A DNA stretch of 64,000 nucleotides from Channallabes apus (Eukaryota > Chordata > Actinopteri > Siluriformes > Clariidae): positions 11,668,852 through 11,732,851 of the forward strand of contig CM060126.1 of assembly GCA_030522415.1 (NCBI GenBank), given 5' to 3'. A program made the translations under genes and the position numbers. The notes below the pieces were generated by a model that worked only from the letters and a program-made list of their open reading frames with translations, had not been told where the DNA came from and ran no database searches. Of the stretch, positions 1 through 11,281 are shown piece after piece. Each line of letters begins with the position of its first letter. Positions within the stretch are counted from its first letter, which is position 1.

Positions 1-1394
1 GAGTTGTGAAGCGAGAGGAACAAAGTATAAATATTGTTCATTTGCTAAATTAAGTATCATGAATTTTAATTGAATATCTATCTCTATTTTTTTCACAGCA
101 GTTTGTGACTGAAAGTGTGTCTGCATCTGACTTCAGGAGTTTCCTGACCAACGTATCTCTAACGGTCATATTTAAAAATCATAAAATACAAAACGTTTCT
201 GTTAGTGTTTAATTTTGTTTCTATGATTAATACTTATTTGTGGTGTTTTATGTTTTGTACATCTTTTCAAATTGAGACCTCATTTGTAAGTTATTGTTTT
301 CTCGTTTTTCTATAAATTAATCAAATGTTCGCTTGTTATTAAATGTATTTTTTATAAAAACGAATCTGTTTTATTATTAGCTGAGAGTGTGGTTTATTTT
401 TTTACCATATTTGGTCATTGTAACATGCATTAGGGAGCATTATCTCTGCGAAGTGTGTCTGCTATCTGGGAATTAATTACCTTTACTTGGCTATTTTAAA
501 TAAATCTAATTTGTGCATTAAATATAATTATGTAACTTTTACTTGATTTCTTTGATTGTTAATTTAATTAAATAGATTTTACCTGACAATTACGGGTGAG
601 TTTTACTTAATATTGGAGCAATAAAATTTACTTAAAATCTATGTGTGTAAATAGATGTTAAGAGGATTTTATCAAGTGAATCTTACTAGTTCTTTTTTTC
701 AGTGCATGGGTGAACACGATGATTTAAGAATTTAATTAATATGTGTGTCTTTACTGTATAAACGTTTTTCTATGTACAGGTACAATCAGAAAAATGTAAC
801 CAGAAAACAGCATATAACTTTAAACTTACATTGATTAGCAATATAAACAACACACCTATGAGGCTGGACAATGGAATAAACTGTGTGGGTGCCAATAATA
901 TTAAATATTTATCTGTTGATTCTTTGACAATACTGCTGCTTTTTGTTGGAAACTGGCAGACATAAAAAATATGAAAAATACTTTAAATAAATATTAAGGG
1001 GACGATGGGCTAAAGCACCCCTAAAAATGGCCTAGCGATGCCCGTGTATATATAATGAAAATATTATGTGTAAAGAAAATACAATTTATATATTCGTGTT
1101 TAATTACAAAAAACATTTTAATGGTTAGTGATTGTTGCAGACATTCACATTATTTTTTGGGGAAGAGCTTGGCTTGTACAGGCTACTCATCAGCAGTCGG
1201 CGCCCCGTTGTAACCAGAAGATCAAAGGAGCAGTTATCGGCTGACACGTAGCCTTCTGAGTTTGGAGACCCACAGAACCCCCACTGTAATGCCTCTTCTC
1301 ACCTTTCATTCATGATTTCGCTGATCGGGGAATTCGTACAATTGGGGGTTTTAAAAACAATTAACAAGGCCGAGTAGACGTCTCTAGCGAAACA
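1..1394. other. AT-rich stretch, no gene seen
   Basis: No ORF of credible length, RNA gene or recognisable mobile-element end was seen. The sequence is AT-rich with short homopolymer runs, like degraded intergenic or repeat DNA. Confidence 0.5.
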
Positions 1395-1395
1395 C

Positions 1396-1482
<87 letters not shown>
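1395..1482. repeat. Compound microsatellite (CT)n(TA)n
   Basis: About 40 nt of CT dinucleotides pass directly into about 48 nt of TA dinucleotides. The same CT-then-TA order is seen at 45575-45652. Confidence 0.95.
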
Positions 1483-1485
<3 letters not shown>

Positions 1486-1551
1486 TCACAATCACATTCC
1501 AGCTCTTATTCCCAGCCGTGGTCAAATAATGGATGAAATAATTATTCAATG

Positions 1552-1630
1552 CTGGACACAAACAGCAAAAAATATGAAAAGCCCTAAGCACTTTATTGCT
1601 TTTCATCATGTTTTTTGCTGTTTGTGTCCA

Positions 1631-1631
<1 letters not shown>
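1552..1631. repeat. Long hairpin (about 30-bp arms) between TA microsatellites
   Basis: The left arm starts CTGGACACAAACAGC and the right arm ends GCTGTTTGTGTCCAG. The arms pair over about 30 bp with one internal mismatch around a loop of roughly 15 nt. It sits between two TA microsatellites (1435-1482 and 1632-1665). It could be a minimal palindromic MITE or a precursor-like hairpin; nothing shows transcription. Confidence 0.7.

Positions 1632-1665
<34 letters not shown>
1632..1665. repeat. (TA)n microsatellite
   Basis: Pure TA repeat directly after the hairpin. Confidence 0.95.
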
Positions 1666-1671
<6 letters not shown>

Positions 1672-1738
1672 ATTCATGTCTATTTATGATCTTAAAAAAA
1701 TATAAAAACATATGATCTTTTTGAGTTATGAGTTGTTG

Positions 1739-1850
1739 TTTTTTATTATTCATAAGACAACCTTTCAGTTTTGTAAATATTCTAGTTATAGTGTGTTAAG
1801 TCTTTCTTAAACGGTTTTGAGAATTAGACCATCCAGCTAAGATCAATATT
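1739..1850. repeat. Dispersed repeat, second copy at about 11065-11180
   Basis: The block containing TTCATAAGACAACCTTTCAG recurs at 11065-11180 with the same downstream sequence (TTAGTTATAGTGTGTTAAGTC then GACCATCCAGCT) and few differences. The second copy lies inside the TA-flanked transposon. Family not recognised. Confidence 0.7.
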
Positions 1851-1869
1851 ATTAATATTAAGCATTTTA

Positions 1870-2014
1870 TTTCTATTTATTCTATGCTTTGCTGGAGAAA
1901 TACATTTTAGGCAGAGACGTCTCGGTCTTGTTAAATAGTTTTAAACCCCTGAATTGTGCCAATTCCCCCATCCGAAACCGGTTTGATAACTTCTCACCTA
2001 TCAAAGGTGAGAAG
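1870..2014. repeat. Dispersed repeat split by a solo LTR
   Basis: The segment around ACCGGTTTGATAACTTC recurs at about 42150-42300 and 51580-51720. Here it is interrupted by the solo LTR at 2015-2463 and seems to resume at 2464. The unsplit copies supply the comparison site. Family unknown; probably an old DNA transposon. Confidence 0.6.
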
Positions 2015-2463
2015 TGCCACAGTCAGGCCAGGTTCCGAACTCCATCCGACACTACGCCCTTTATCACCTGAGTACTAATCACCACCACCTGACAGTAATC
2101 AGCACGAAAACATAAAAACCACACACCACGAGTCAATCAACGTCCGGGCTCGTACCCATGAGTGTGGACTCAACCTCGGCTTTGTAAAGTCAAGAGTATA
2201 TTACCTGTTGTGATTGTCTGATATCTCTGCTTTCAGAAGCGTTCCTGTCAGCGTTCCAGAGCGTGGACCTCCGAGTGAGAGTGGTGTGTGGGGCAAGGTC
2301 CACGTTCATCAAGTCTACGTCCTATTCAGATATCATTCCCGTCTGTGCTACTTTAGCCTCGCCGCTAATACGCAAACGTTTCCTACCCTGCCGTGGAGTA
2401 CTTTTACAAAATAAAAGCAACTCATCTTACAACTTAACTTGTGTGGAGTCTACCTTTATTACA
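2015..2463 (+). mobile_element. Solo LTR (449 bp) with AGAAG target duplication
   Basis: The element begins TGCCACAGTC and ends CTTTATTACA. It is flanked on both sides by AGAAG (2010-2014 and 2464-2468), the 5-bp duplication typical of LTR retroelements. An AATAAA polyadenylation signal at 2410-2415 lies near the right end, which sets the plus orientation. No internal coding region is present, so this is most simply a solo LTR left by LTR-LTR recombination. The short ORFs inside are not credible genes. Confidence 0.8.
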
Positions 2464-2514
2464 AGAAGAGGGACTGAGCTGTAACTGAGCGCGCTTTCAC
2501 GTTTTACTGTAAAG

Positions 2515-3462
2515 ACACACACACACACACACACATACAGGCACGTGCAGAGGGGGGAGGGCGGCGGGTTCTTGAGCACCCGCCCCTTGCCTCCAGGATG
2601 CCTCAAGTATGGGCGTAAATTTCATTTAACAGTAGGGGGGGACAATAAATATAAAATTTCTCATGAGCAATTTTTGAAGGGGACACATATAATACAGTAA
2701 AATTGTACTTATAAAGATATGTCCCCACAGTGAAAAACTTTGCTTCTATCATTATTATTGTAGCATGGAGACTGCACCATTATGGTTATTTTCAAAGTTT
2801 TTCTCAGGTTCAATGACAAAGCAGATTTTTCTTCAAAACTATTTATTGCATTGTTTATGTTGTTTACAGTCAAGCCATCAACATACAATAAAATGTAAAC
2901 ATGAGGTCTAAACTAAAAACTGTGCTCCCTGTGCTGGTGCTGGCAATATCATCTCTTTGTTCTGCTGTCTCCGGCTCCCTCCCTGGTCCTGAATCTGCCC
3001 CTTCCTCTACTCTCACTGTCTCAGAACAGACTGACTCCTGAAGCAGAAAAAAATGCAGGAAAAGATGTTTTCCATACTCATACTAACTAACTTGTTTACA
3101 TTACACTTGCTAAATTGAAAGATCATACTGTAAATTGGTGAGCCTATTACTTTCTACTAAACAGCCACAACTCAAAAAACATTAAAGAAATTGTTCACCC
3201 CCCCCCCCCCAAATTGTAAAAAATCTGTCATTATCCCTTCAATAAAAGCACCACACTTACCCAACACTGTACATCTGATTGACCCTGGTCTACCTGTCCC
3301 TCAATAATTTCTGTCTCCTTTGCCTGTGATTGATATTGTGACATTAGTATTTTCATAAGCACCCATTCTTAAAGCCAAATTTCCTTAATATGTGAACTTG
3401 TACTTACTTGGCGTTTAAGTCACTGAAAAATTATATTATGTCCATTTATCTAGGACACTGCA
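2515..3462. other. Degraded repeat sequence, no gene
   Basis: A CA microsatellite (2515-2536) is followed by a GGCACGTGCAGAGG-type sequence resembling an hAT end, with a related GCACCCGCCCC segment at about 24728. A common fish repeat motif, TTAAAG-n-TTGTTCACCC, appears at about 3183 with a run of 14 C. No coding region seen. Confidence 0.45.
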
Positions 3463-3560
3463 AGGCAAGTTTATTTATACTGTAGCACATTTCATACACA
3501 ATGGTCATTCAAATTGCTTTACATAAAGAAAGTAAAACTATCAAAAAATAATCACAACAA
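3463..3560 (-). mobile_element. LINE (L2-like) 3' tail fragment
   Basis: Read on the minus strand this is the familiar fish LINE tail: a GTGTATGAAATGTGCTAC block, then TATAAATAAACTTG and a short CTTG-type terminal repeat. The plus-strand LINE end at 38425-38726 has the same layout. Only the tail remains. Confidence 0.6.
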
Positions 3561-3789
3561 TAAAAACAAGGAATAAAAAAAGGTTCAAAATTGTATTTAA
3601 AATTAATTAAGACACTTAGAACAGAATGGATATTGATTATACAAAAATATACAATTCGGACCAGGCACAGTGCTCATTTAGTAAATGTACAGCTAAACAA
3701 TATGCTAATTGTGGCTGTTAATGTTAAGTTAACATTATGCCAAGTCGTCACAAATAAAACACTGCATGGGAAACGGTGTTTGTCGTGTT

Positions 3790-3853
3790 GCAGTGCACCT
3801 TTTTCAGCAGATTTTTCCGCTACCGCGGATCAGTTTATCAACTTGTAATATAT
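3790..3853. repeat. Old repeat that was the target of the gypsy insertion
   Basis: The sequence TTTTTCCGCTACCGCGGATC up to AACTTGTAATATAT is interrupted at 3853 and continues at 16940 with TATACATTTTAGGAATATATTA. An unbroken paralogous copy is present at 17595-17690, and a diverged relative at about 38795-38970. The empty copy confirms that everything from 3854 to 16939 was inserted. Confidence 0.75.
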
Positions 3854-3973
3854 TGTAGCATTTTTCAACGCTATCAGGGATCTTGGAGGACGAGTGAGCT
3901 TGGTGGCTACCCAATGTAATGACTGGGAGTATTTTATTAATCTCAGCACAAGCATAAACACACAGGTCAAAAC
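3854..3973 (-). repeat. Gypsy 3' LTR, first half
   Basis: These 120 nt match 16699-16818 of the other LTR almost exactly and stop at GTCAAAAC, where the DIRS element begins. The rest of this LTR resumes at 8839. Confidence 0.9.
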
Positions 3974-4190
3974 GTCTCGGTTACTTTGCTGTAACCCTGT
4001 TCCCTGAAAAGCGGGAACGAGATGCTGCGTTGGAAACGCTATGGGAAACATGTCGGCGGCTGTGAAGCATGTGTGTACAAACACGCCAAATTTTGGCTTA
4101 TATAACCTCGGTCAGGTGACGTCATCTGATTAGACTCAGCTGCAGGTTATAAATATCGGTTAGCCGGCGACGACCTCAGATTCATTTGTC
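3974..4190. repeat. DIRS terminal repeat, low-coordinate end
   Basis: The ITR contains a TATA-like GGTTATAAATA box and a CRE-like TGACGTCA. It matches the reverse complement of 8648-8811. The outermost 48 nt (3974-4021, beginning GTCTCGG) are specific to this end. Confidence 0.85.
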
Positions 4191-4228
4191 TGAACGGACG
4201 TCCGGTCACGTGGCAGTGCGGCATTGCG

Positions 4229-4331
4229 ACGCAGCATCTCGTTCCCGCTTTTCAGGGAACAGGGTTACAGCAAAGTAACCGAGACGTTCCCTTTCAAAGC
4301 TAACTCGATGCTGCGTTGGAAACGCTATGGG
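4229..4331. repeat. DIRS internal complementary region
   Basis: This stretch is the reverse complement of the 3974-4021 end fused to the reverse complement of the 8812-8838 end, meeting at CCGAGAC/GTTCCC. That fusion equals the junction of a circularised element. It is the hallmark internal complementary region that DIRS elements use to template their ends. It lies beside the terminal repeat at the element's 3' side, as in the family. Confidence 0.85.
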
Positions 4332-5630
4332 AACGAGAATACCAACGCCGCCGCACTGCAGGTGTCTGGACCCCAAGGTTGTGTAGCATGTGTGAACAAG
4401 GCCGCGGAGTCTCAGAACTATGTCTGGGAGCTATGTGGACATCCAGACTATAAATTTTTGCAAATGTGTGCGGGGAGGAAAAAACCTGCCGCATCACACA
4501 CTTGCTGCAGGGAATACCTCTTGCAGGAGCAATAGATGAGGTGACCCCTCTGGTTGAAAGGGCCCTGACTCCCAGAGGCAAAGTGAGATCATGCGCCTCA
4601 TAGGAGCGGGCAGTAGCATCTATCATCCAGTGACAAAGTATGTGTAGTTGCGGACGCACCCCGCCCCCGGTTGCGGCCTCCATAGCACACAGAAAGTTGC
4701 CCTGACCTTCGCCACTGGCTGGTTCGGTGGACGTAGGTCTGAAGGGCACATACTGGGCAAAGCAGGTGATGATGCAGAATTGCCTGACTGCCCAGGGGCA
4801 GGTCCAGGTAAGATGGGGAGACAAGTACGCAGATCTCCGATCCTCTTGGGAGAGGAAACGGCCATAAGAAAAACCATCCTAAGGGTCAGAGGCCTGTCAG
4901 GTGCTGACTCTAGTGGCTTCAATCAGAACGTGGCAGACTGAGATAGCGAATGCGTACGTTCTGAGGGTACTAGGCACAAGCCTGAAGACAATTCTTCTTA
5001 GAGAAACTCCAGCACTGGAGCAATTCAGCAGAGGACAGAGTCAACCTGCTTAGCACACACTTGCTGTAGGAGGGATACCCCTTGCTAGTGCAATATATGG
5101 GGCGATCCCCTTGGTTGAATGAGCCCTGATTCCTAGAGGTGAATTGAGCTCATGTGTCCCATGGGAGGGGCAATAGCACTCTCATCCAGTATAGTGGCTG
5201 AGGCATCGCAGGTTGCGGTTCCAAACATGTAAAAACTGCTCTGGTTTACGCTACCAGCTGATGTGGTGGACGTAAATCTGAAGAGCGTGTACTGGACATA
5301 GTCAGTGAAATCTCTTCTGTTCTGAAGCTGTAATGGCGGAGGACAGGATGTTTCAAAAACAATGTCAGACGATAGTTGAGTGAGAATGCAATTAAGTACG
5401 TCCTGAGAGTACTAGGGCAAGCTCGAGGACAAACTTTTTTTTTTTTTTTTTTTTCAGCAGCAGCAGCAGCAGTTCCAGCACTGAACACTTCAGCAGTGAA
5501 CTGAGTCTACCCGCTACAGGTGACGTGGTACTGTGAGGCACATAGGCTCTTTCACCCAAAGGGCACATACTGGACACTGTAGATGAAGTCTAACCTGCTC
5601 CGAAGCTGTAACAGGCGGAGGACAGAGGCT

Positions 5631-6420
5631 TCAAGCTACAGTATATGGGCTGAAACACTTCGTATGTACGAATCTTTCACATACATTCATTTCTGAGGGC
5701 ATACGCTCTTCTAGGAGAGGGAGCCCTAGAATAGTCTTAATTACGCTGACTGGAAGACCAGCTTGACTTAGACTCCCTGGAAGCAGCGTTATCAGGAAAA
5801 ATGTATAGAGACGTAACTTGGGCACAAGGGCCATGGTGTCCAGACCCAGGGGTGGGGCTGGAAAGTCAGAGAGCAGCAAAGGGGACATTTTCTGGTCTTT
5901 CGAGGTAAAGAGGTCCACCTCTGCTAGCTGAAATCTCTCCCAGATTGACTGACTACTTCGGGGTGGGGTTTCCAATCCCCGTGTGTCAGAGCTTGACTGG
6001 ACAGTACAGATGCTCCTTATTTATATGCCCTGAAATGTAAATCGCTCTGAGGGAGAGGAATCTGGTGCGCTAGTTGTTTAGTGGCGCGAGCACAGTCTTC
6101 CCTGGCGATAATATGTGGCTGCAATAGTGTTGCACATCCACACTAGGGCATGGTAGCCTCTCAATTGCTGGAGGAAGTGCTTCAGGGCCAGAAATAGGGC
6201 CATCATTTCGAGGCAATTGATGTGCCGTACGAGATGAAAGCCTTTCCAGCTCCGTGGGGCTGGATGGTCATCCAAAACCGCATCTTAGCCCGTAAGGGAA
6301 ATGTCGTTAGCATCTGTGACGACAAAATGAACTTAGAGTGGGACCCAAAGTAGAAACCGGGGTCTGAGCCACCTAGGGAGGGTACGAAGCACCTGGTGCG
6401 TAACCCTTGTTGGGGATTGG
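5631..6420 (-). pseudogene. DIRS pol remnant (RNase H region)
   Basis: Minus-strand fragments in several frames resemble the DIRS RNase H and following region. One frame reads HINCLEMMALFLALKHFLQQ (about 6100-6250). Another contains AEVDLFTSKD and FPAPPLGLDTMAL (about 5840-5960). Stops and frame changes separate them. The reverse transcriptase that should precede them is not recognisable, while RT motifs are readable in the second DIRS copy at 47263-47763. Confidence 0.65.
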
Positions 6421-7164
6421 CCCTAGATTGAACTCCCCTATCTTAGAACGAAAAATGAGCTAGGACGACATGCTGATGTCGAAGCGCTAGCTACTGAGAC
6501 TGGGCCAGCCAGTCATATATGTAATTCAATACATTCATGTAGAGAGCTAGGTAGAAATGGAAGGATCTGATACTGGAAAGCTTCGCTCCTGAAGTGAACC
6601 TCAGGTCCTTCCCTGTGTTGTGGCAATATGAAAATAAGCGTCCTTCAATCAATTGTCACAAATCAATCACTTGGTAGGATTTGAGAACAATCACTTTGAC
6701 AGTCAATTTTGAAACTGTATTTATTTATTTAGATGTTGGTAAAAACCACAAAATCTGAAAAATTGGACGCAGCCCCACTGTTCCTATAGGAACTAAGCAA
6801 TACCTGACTCACTATCTGGTAGGGGAACATGTTCTATGGCCCCGTTCCTCCAGCAGCCTATGTCAGGAGATGCACACTTTCCGGTTTCATGGAAGTGGAG
6901 ACCACGCCATCCTGAACACACGGAGAGTGATGTAATGCTATCACTCATCATTTGATGAGTCATGGGGGATCATGTTAGCTGTTCGGCATCCTGGAATACA
7001 GCAGGAATTTAACCGAATGAGCTAAGATGTCGTTGAGGACCGGCGTCGTCCGAAACACCAAAGGTGGCGGAACTAAACATCGGTCCCGTGGTTTGCCCGG
7101 GGGGGGCGCATGTTCTTAAAGAAGAAAATTACGTGCTCTCCCCCGGGGAAGACCCCACAATCCT

Positions 7165-8540
7165 TCAGGGCCTCTTCTTAGAGAAGAAGACGGCGCGGCG
7201 GTCTGAGCTTTTAGAGGCGATCTGTGAGGGGCGGTGAGCCGTACCCCAGTCCTTACGGGGGGGTGCGCGGCTACTGACGCTCTCCTTCTGCGCCTCTCGC
7301 CTTTCTGCGAGACTCAGCTTTGGTCGAGGCTGGGTGGCCGACGGCCTCGGCTCCTGAGTACGGCGGTTGAGGAATTTCCCAAAAGCCTGTTTATAGACAT
7401 TGGCATCTCGAAACTTGGTGGCAACGGAATTAACGGCGTCGCCAAATAGGCCTGATGGTGAGACAGGGACATCAAGGAGGAATGATCGATCCTTATCCTT
7501 GATGCCCGTCAGATTAAGCCATAGATGTCTTTCTGCACACACTAAGGATGCCATAGAACGGCCGATAGCACGGGCTGTTTGTTTAGTCGCACGCAGGGAC
7601 AGATCAGTAGCCCGGCGTAACTCTGTGAATGCTTCTTGATCCACAGTGCCGCTCGTGCTCAAATCATTCAGCAGATCAGCCTGGTACGCTTGCAAAACCG
7701 CCATGGTGTGCAAGGAAGCGCCAGCCTGACCTGCTGCTTGAAACGCCTTCCCTACCAGGTTAGAAGAAATTCTACACGGCTTGGAGGGGAGGGTTGGCTT
7801 CTTAAATGATGATGTTCCAGGAGTGAGATAGCTAGCTAGCGTCTCCTCAACCTGTGGCATCATCACATAGCCCCGTGTCTTAGCATTAATAATGTTGGAA
7901 AAGAACGAGGTTGGTGGTACAAAAATACGGGATGAAAAAGGTTTATCCCATGAACGGGATAGTTCACTATGGAGATCATCAAAAAATGGGAGAGAGCGGC
8001 GTTTTGGCGCCCTCTCCTGGCCACCCGACAGAAATCTGTTGTCTAATTTTGAGTGTGTGGTGAGAGCTTGCTCCTGTGGCCAGTCAATGTGAAGCCGTTC
8101 GACTGCACGCGTTATGACTTCCAGCAACCTTTCATATTTTCTGTCATTACTAGAGGGTCGTTCTGAGGTGGCTGCTGCCATTTCTACAGAAGCAAGGGAC
8201 AGGGTCTCTTCCATCGACTCACGAGAAGCACAGGAATGCGCTCGTGAAGTGGAGGGAGAGACTACGTGATCGGGGGAGGAGTCGAGAGAAAGGAGAGGCT
8301 CCGTCCCTCGTACCTCGGCCAGATCAACCTGTGATCCCCAGGAATGCAGCGCGGCGCGTGGTTCCCTGAAGAACGCGAGGCGCGCGCGGAGCATTTTTAC
8401 CGGGAGATTGTCACAATGCTCACACTCTCCTTTAAATCCATCGAGAGCGTGGCTCTCACCCAAACATTTAAACAAAGAGTGTGCGTGTCGCCTTCGGAGA
8501 GAGAGTTCTCATACGGACATACAGCGCTAAACTCTGCCAT
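7165..8540 (-). pseudogene. DIRS gag-like protein, one frameshift near its start
   Basis: The main open frame (8475 to 7165, about 436 codons) begins at a non-ATG codon. The natural start is the ATG at 8540 (MAEFSAVCPYENSLSEGD), in a different frame. A one-base loss near 8477 separates the two parts. The N-terminal part carries paired CxxC motifs (KCLGES and ECEHC), probably a zinc-binding fold. The middle has a helical region (YQADLLNDLSTSGTVD to ATKQTARAIGRSMASL) like the gag of vertebrate DIRS1 elements, which is also related to the LAP2-alpha C-terminal domain. The C-terminus is basic. The DIRS copy at 46191 has the same protein start. Confidence 0.8.
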
Positions 8541-8647
8541 TATCTCAGTGATAATTTTAATTTTTTAAAGATATTTGTTTTAAATGTCGTTTTTTTTTCT
8601 TTTTTTTTTTCTTTGTGCTTGCACACGTTGCGTTCACAGTATCGTGA

Positions 8648-8838
8648 AGACAATGAATCTGAGGTCGTCGCCGGCTAACCGATATTTATAACCTGCAGCT
8701 GAGTCTAATCAGATGACGTCACCTGACCGAGGTTATATAAGCCAAAATTTGGCGTGTTTGTACACACATGCTTCACAGCCGCCGACATGTTTCCCATAGC
8801 GTTTCCAACGCAGCATCGAGTTAGCTTTGAAAGGGAAC
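8648..8838. repeat. DIRS terminal repeat, high-coordinate end
   Basis: Reverse complement of the low-coordinate ITR, followed by a 27-nt end-specific tail that ends AAAGGGAAC at 8838. The gypsy LTR resumes at the next base. Confidence 0.85.
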
Positions 8839-8948
8839 ACACATACCACATGCTTAAACATGGCCGAAGCCACTAACCTAAAACCAATATCCCACCCATG
8901 GTGAACACAAACATAATGCTGGACCAATGCTGCCCCGCCCACGCCACA
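8839..8948 (-). repeat. Gypsy 3' LTR, second half
   Basis: Matches 16819-16939 except for a short deletion of about 8-11 nt near 8930. A purine tract (GGGTGGGGGCAG on the minus strand) lies immediately outside it, as expected for second-strand priming. Confidence 0.88.
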
Positions 8949-8993
8949 CTGCCCCCACCCAAGCTGTGACCGTCCCTGGTCACCCCTAATCCT

Positions 8994-9292
8994 TCAGTCT
9001 CTGAGACGTGCAGGCGGTCGGCGCTGGCGCTGTGAACGCCGGAGCCCTGCTGTAGACGAAATGTGAACATTAACCTGAGGCGGTCGGGCCTCTGCAGCGG
9101 TCGCCGTCTCACCGGCATGCGGCTGGTAGGGAGCGAGACGGTCTCGGTGAAGCACAATCATCCGCGCTCGCCCCGCCAGCCGCACCCGGTAGACGACATC
9201 CGAAAGCCGAACGATCACCGTGCAGGGTCCCACCCAGTGGGACATGAGTTTGGGTGATAGCCCTCTCTTCCTTCTCGGGGAATAAACCCATA
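8994..9292 (-). pseudogene. Gypsy pol C-terminal end, separated from the rest of pol
   Basis: Minus-strand translation starts at WVYSPRRKRGLSPKL, followed by WVGPCTVIVRLSDVVYRV and the LHRDRLAPY stretch. This is the GPY/F-type module found after the integrase in Ty3/gypsy elements. It ends at a stop at 8994-8996, just before the polypurine tract. The upstream half of the same protein ends at 13991; the reading frame is continuous if 9293-13990 plus one TA is removed. Confidence 0.85.
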
Positions 9293-10033
9293 CAGTGGGA
9301 GCCACGTCAAACAGCCGCCTGGAGCATGACTGCTCCGTGGCAGATCCATGAAGGGTTAATGCAGGCTTCGTGCATGGAATGTGATCCCCCGCGATGACGC
9401 AGTTAACGATGCCCCGCCCCATAAACGCCCCCATGCGCTTTCTAAAAAGATGGTTGCAATGCCGTATAATTCCGCCAGATGGAGCATTGACTGTCACAGT
9501 TAACTGCAGTGTCCAGGAAGCCCAATACCGTATCTTTAATATACAGACAGTTCTTGCATTGTCAACATAGTTTCATAAATAGATGAAAAAACAACAACAA
9601 CAAACCGATTAATAAAACAGATTTGTTAAATCACTCAATACACAACCCATGATGATTATGCTATTTATTATTTAATAATGAATTAATAAAATTAGTTAGT
9701 GAAATATTTTTTAAGACATCCTGAAATTATCCTTAAAGACACGGTAGCGGCTGTAATTTGTCTATACCGATCATTGTAGGTACGGAATAAAAACGCAGGC
9801 TACGTACAGTATTTTATATTACTGTGTATTTTACCCCGTTCCATTTAATATACTGATAGATAATATTTTGCTGCAAAGTAAAGCTCAAAATGTAACGTCT
9901 GCTTGGGATTGTTTTCGTTATATTTTTGATGATGTTTTCGCTGATTTTTTCACTGATAGTCTACAAGTGTGTGTGTGTGTGTGTGTGTGCGCGCACGAGA
10001 GAGAGGATACTCTGACAAGACCATCTTCCGTGT

Positions 10034-10179
10034 GTCTCCCGTGGCGCAATCGGTTAGCGCGTGACACTTATAAAGCGGTCCAGGTGAAGCAGTGCTGAGT
10101 TCGAGCCTCACCTAAAGCACCCAAAGCATTTTACTGCATATCGCGCTGTGTATGTGACAAATCAAATTTGAATTTGAAA
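10034..10179 (+). mobile_element. tRNA-derived SINE with L2-type tail
   Basis: The head (about 10034-10118) resembles vertebrate tRNA-Ile(TAT), including box A (TGGCGCAATCGGTTAGCGC), an ACTTATAA anticodon region, an intron-like stretch and box B (GAGTTCGAGCCTCACC). The acceptor stem does not pair, so it is not a functional tRNA. The tail contains CTGCATATCGCGCTGTGTATG and ends AAATTTGAATTTGAAA, like the LINE-type tail at 62518-62588. About 70-bp near-identical direct repeats (9875-9945 and 10176-10246) lie around it. Confidence 0.7.
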
Positions 10180-11213
10180 GTAAAGCTTAAAATGTAACTT
10201 CTGCTTGGGTTTGTTTTCGTTATATTTTTGATGTTTTCGCTGAAAGTCAAATTGGCATAACAAATTGATTAATGGCGCATAATATCTGGAACAAATATCT
10301 GTCCATACGGATCAGTGTGTCTTTAGTCATTTAACCAGCATAATGTCCCACATTAAAGATCTGATGGGGCACAAATCACTTATCACAACGGTGTATAGAT
10401 GCAGCAGCAGAGACAGATTTAATCCCCATAAACATTCACACTTGAAAACAAAACTAACAGAAGTAAACAGTTCTAGAGTGTTAGTGCCTGTTATCACAGG
10501 ACAGGAATCACCTACAGGATACTACTGTATTTTACTGCTCATATTTTTTACCCTAGTTTCATTTGGTTTTACGCGATTTCATGTATTATTTGTGTGTGTC
10601 TGTGTGTGTACAGTGTGTCTGTGTGTGTGTGTGTGTGTGTGTGAGTGCGAGAGAGGGCTTTCGGAGAATTTGGAGAGAGGGCTTTCATGCTGATTTATCC
10701 AAGGTTACTAAAACCTGGCTTACTACCTATAAAAAATATTTCAATTTAACTCATGGGTCTCAATCACAGATGACACGACAAATTATATACTCTGAAACGT
10801 TCATTTGAACATTTAAAAATATATACAAAAACATGAATACTAATGTTATCATGGTGTAAATTATTAACATTAGGTTAGGTCCTGCCCTTAATTAATTCAT
10901 ATTATAATTACTTTTACATAGTATAGTTACTGGACTGACATGACCAAAACTAGCTATTTCATTTAGCCTTTCTAAAATCAACCCATATATCATTTATAAT
11001 CAGAAAACATAAAACATATTATGATCTGTTCAACAGCCCATCTGTTTTAATTTAGTTTGTATTTTTTATTATTCATAAGACAACCTTTCAGTTTTGTAAA
11101 TATTTTAGTTATAGTGTGTTAAGTCTTACTTTAGGTTAAACGTTTTTGAGAATTTGACCATCCAGCTTAGATAAATGTTATGTCATTGATTGATAAAATC
11201 TGGATTAAGGATA

Positions 11214-11219
<6 letters not shown>

Positions 11220-11279
<60 letters not shown>

Positions 11280-11281
11280 TT
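11220..11281. repeat. (TA)n microsatellite followed by poly-T
   Basis: About 40 nt of TA then about 20 T. Confidence 0.95.

Larger units (their letters stand above)
3974..8838 (-). mobile_element. DIRS-type tyrosine-recombinase retrotransposon, degenerate
   Basis: The element has inverted terminal repeats: about 4022-4190 is the reverse complement of about 8648-8811. An internal complementary region sits next to one ITR. It carries a DIRS gag-type ORF (7165-8540) and broken RNase H-type pol remnants. It inserted precisely between GTCAAAAC and ACACATACC of the gypsy LTR, with no target duplication, as expected for integration by a tyrosine recombinase rather than a DDE integrase. Most of the RT, and any recognisable recombinase domain, are missing or too decayed to read. 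Confidence 0.88.

Noticed and set aside
4300..4941. Overlapping ORFs of 97-174 codons on both strands
   Set aside because: They fall in the decayed DIRS interior and match no DIRS protein I can recognise.
10034..10118. Functional tRNA-Ile gene
   Set aside because: Acceptor strands do not pair, and a LINE-type tail follows; it is a SINE head.
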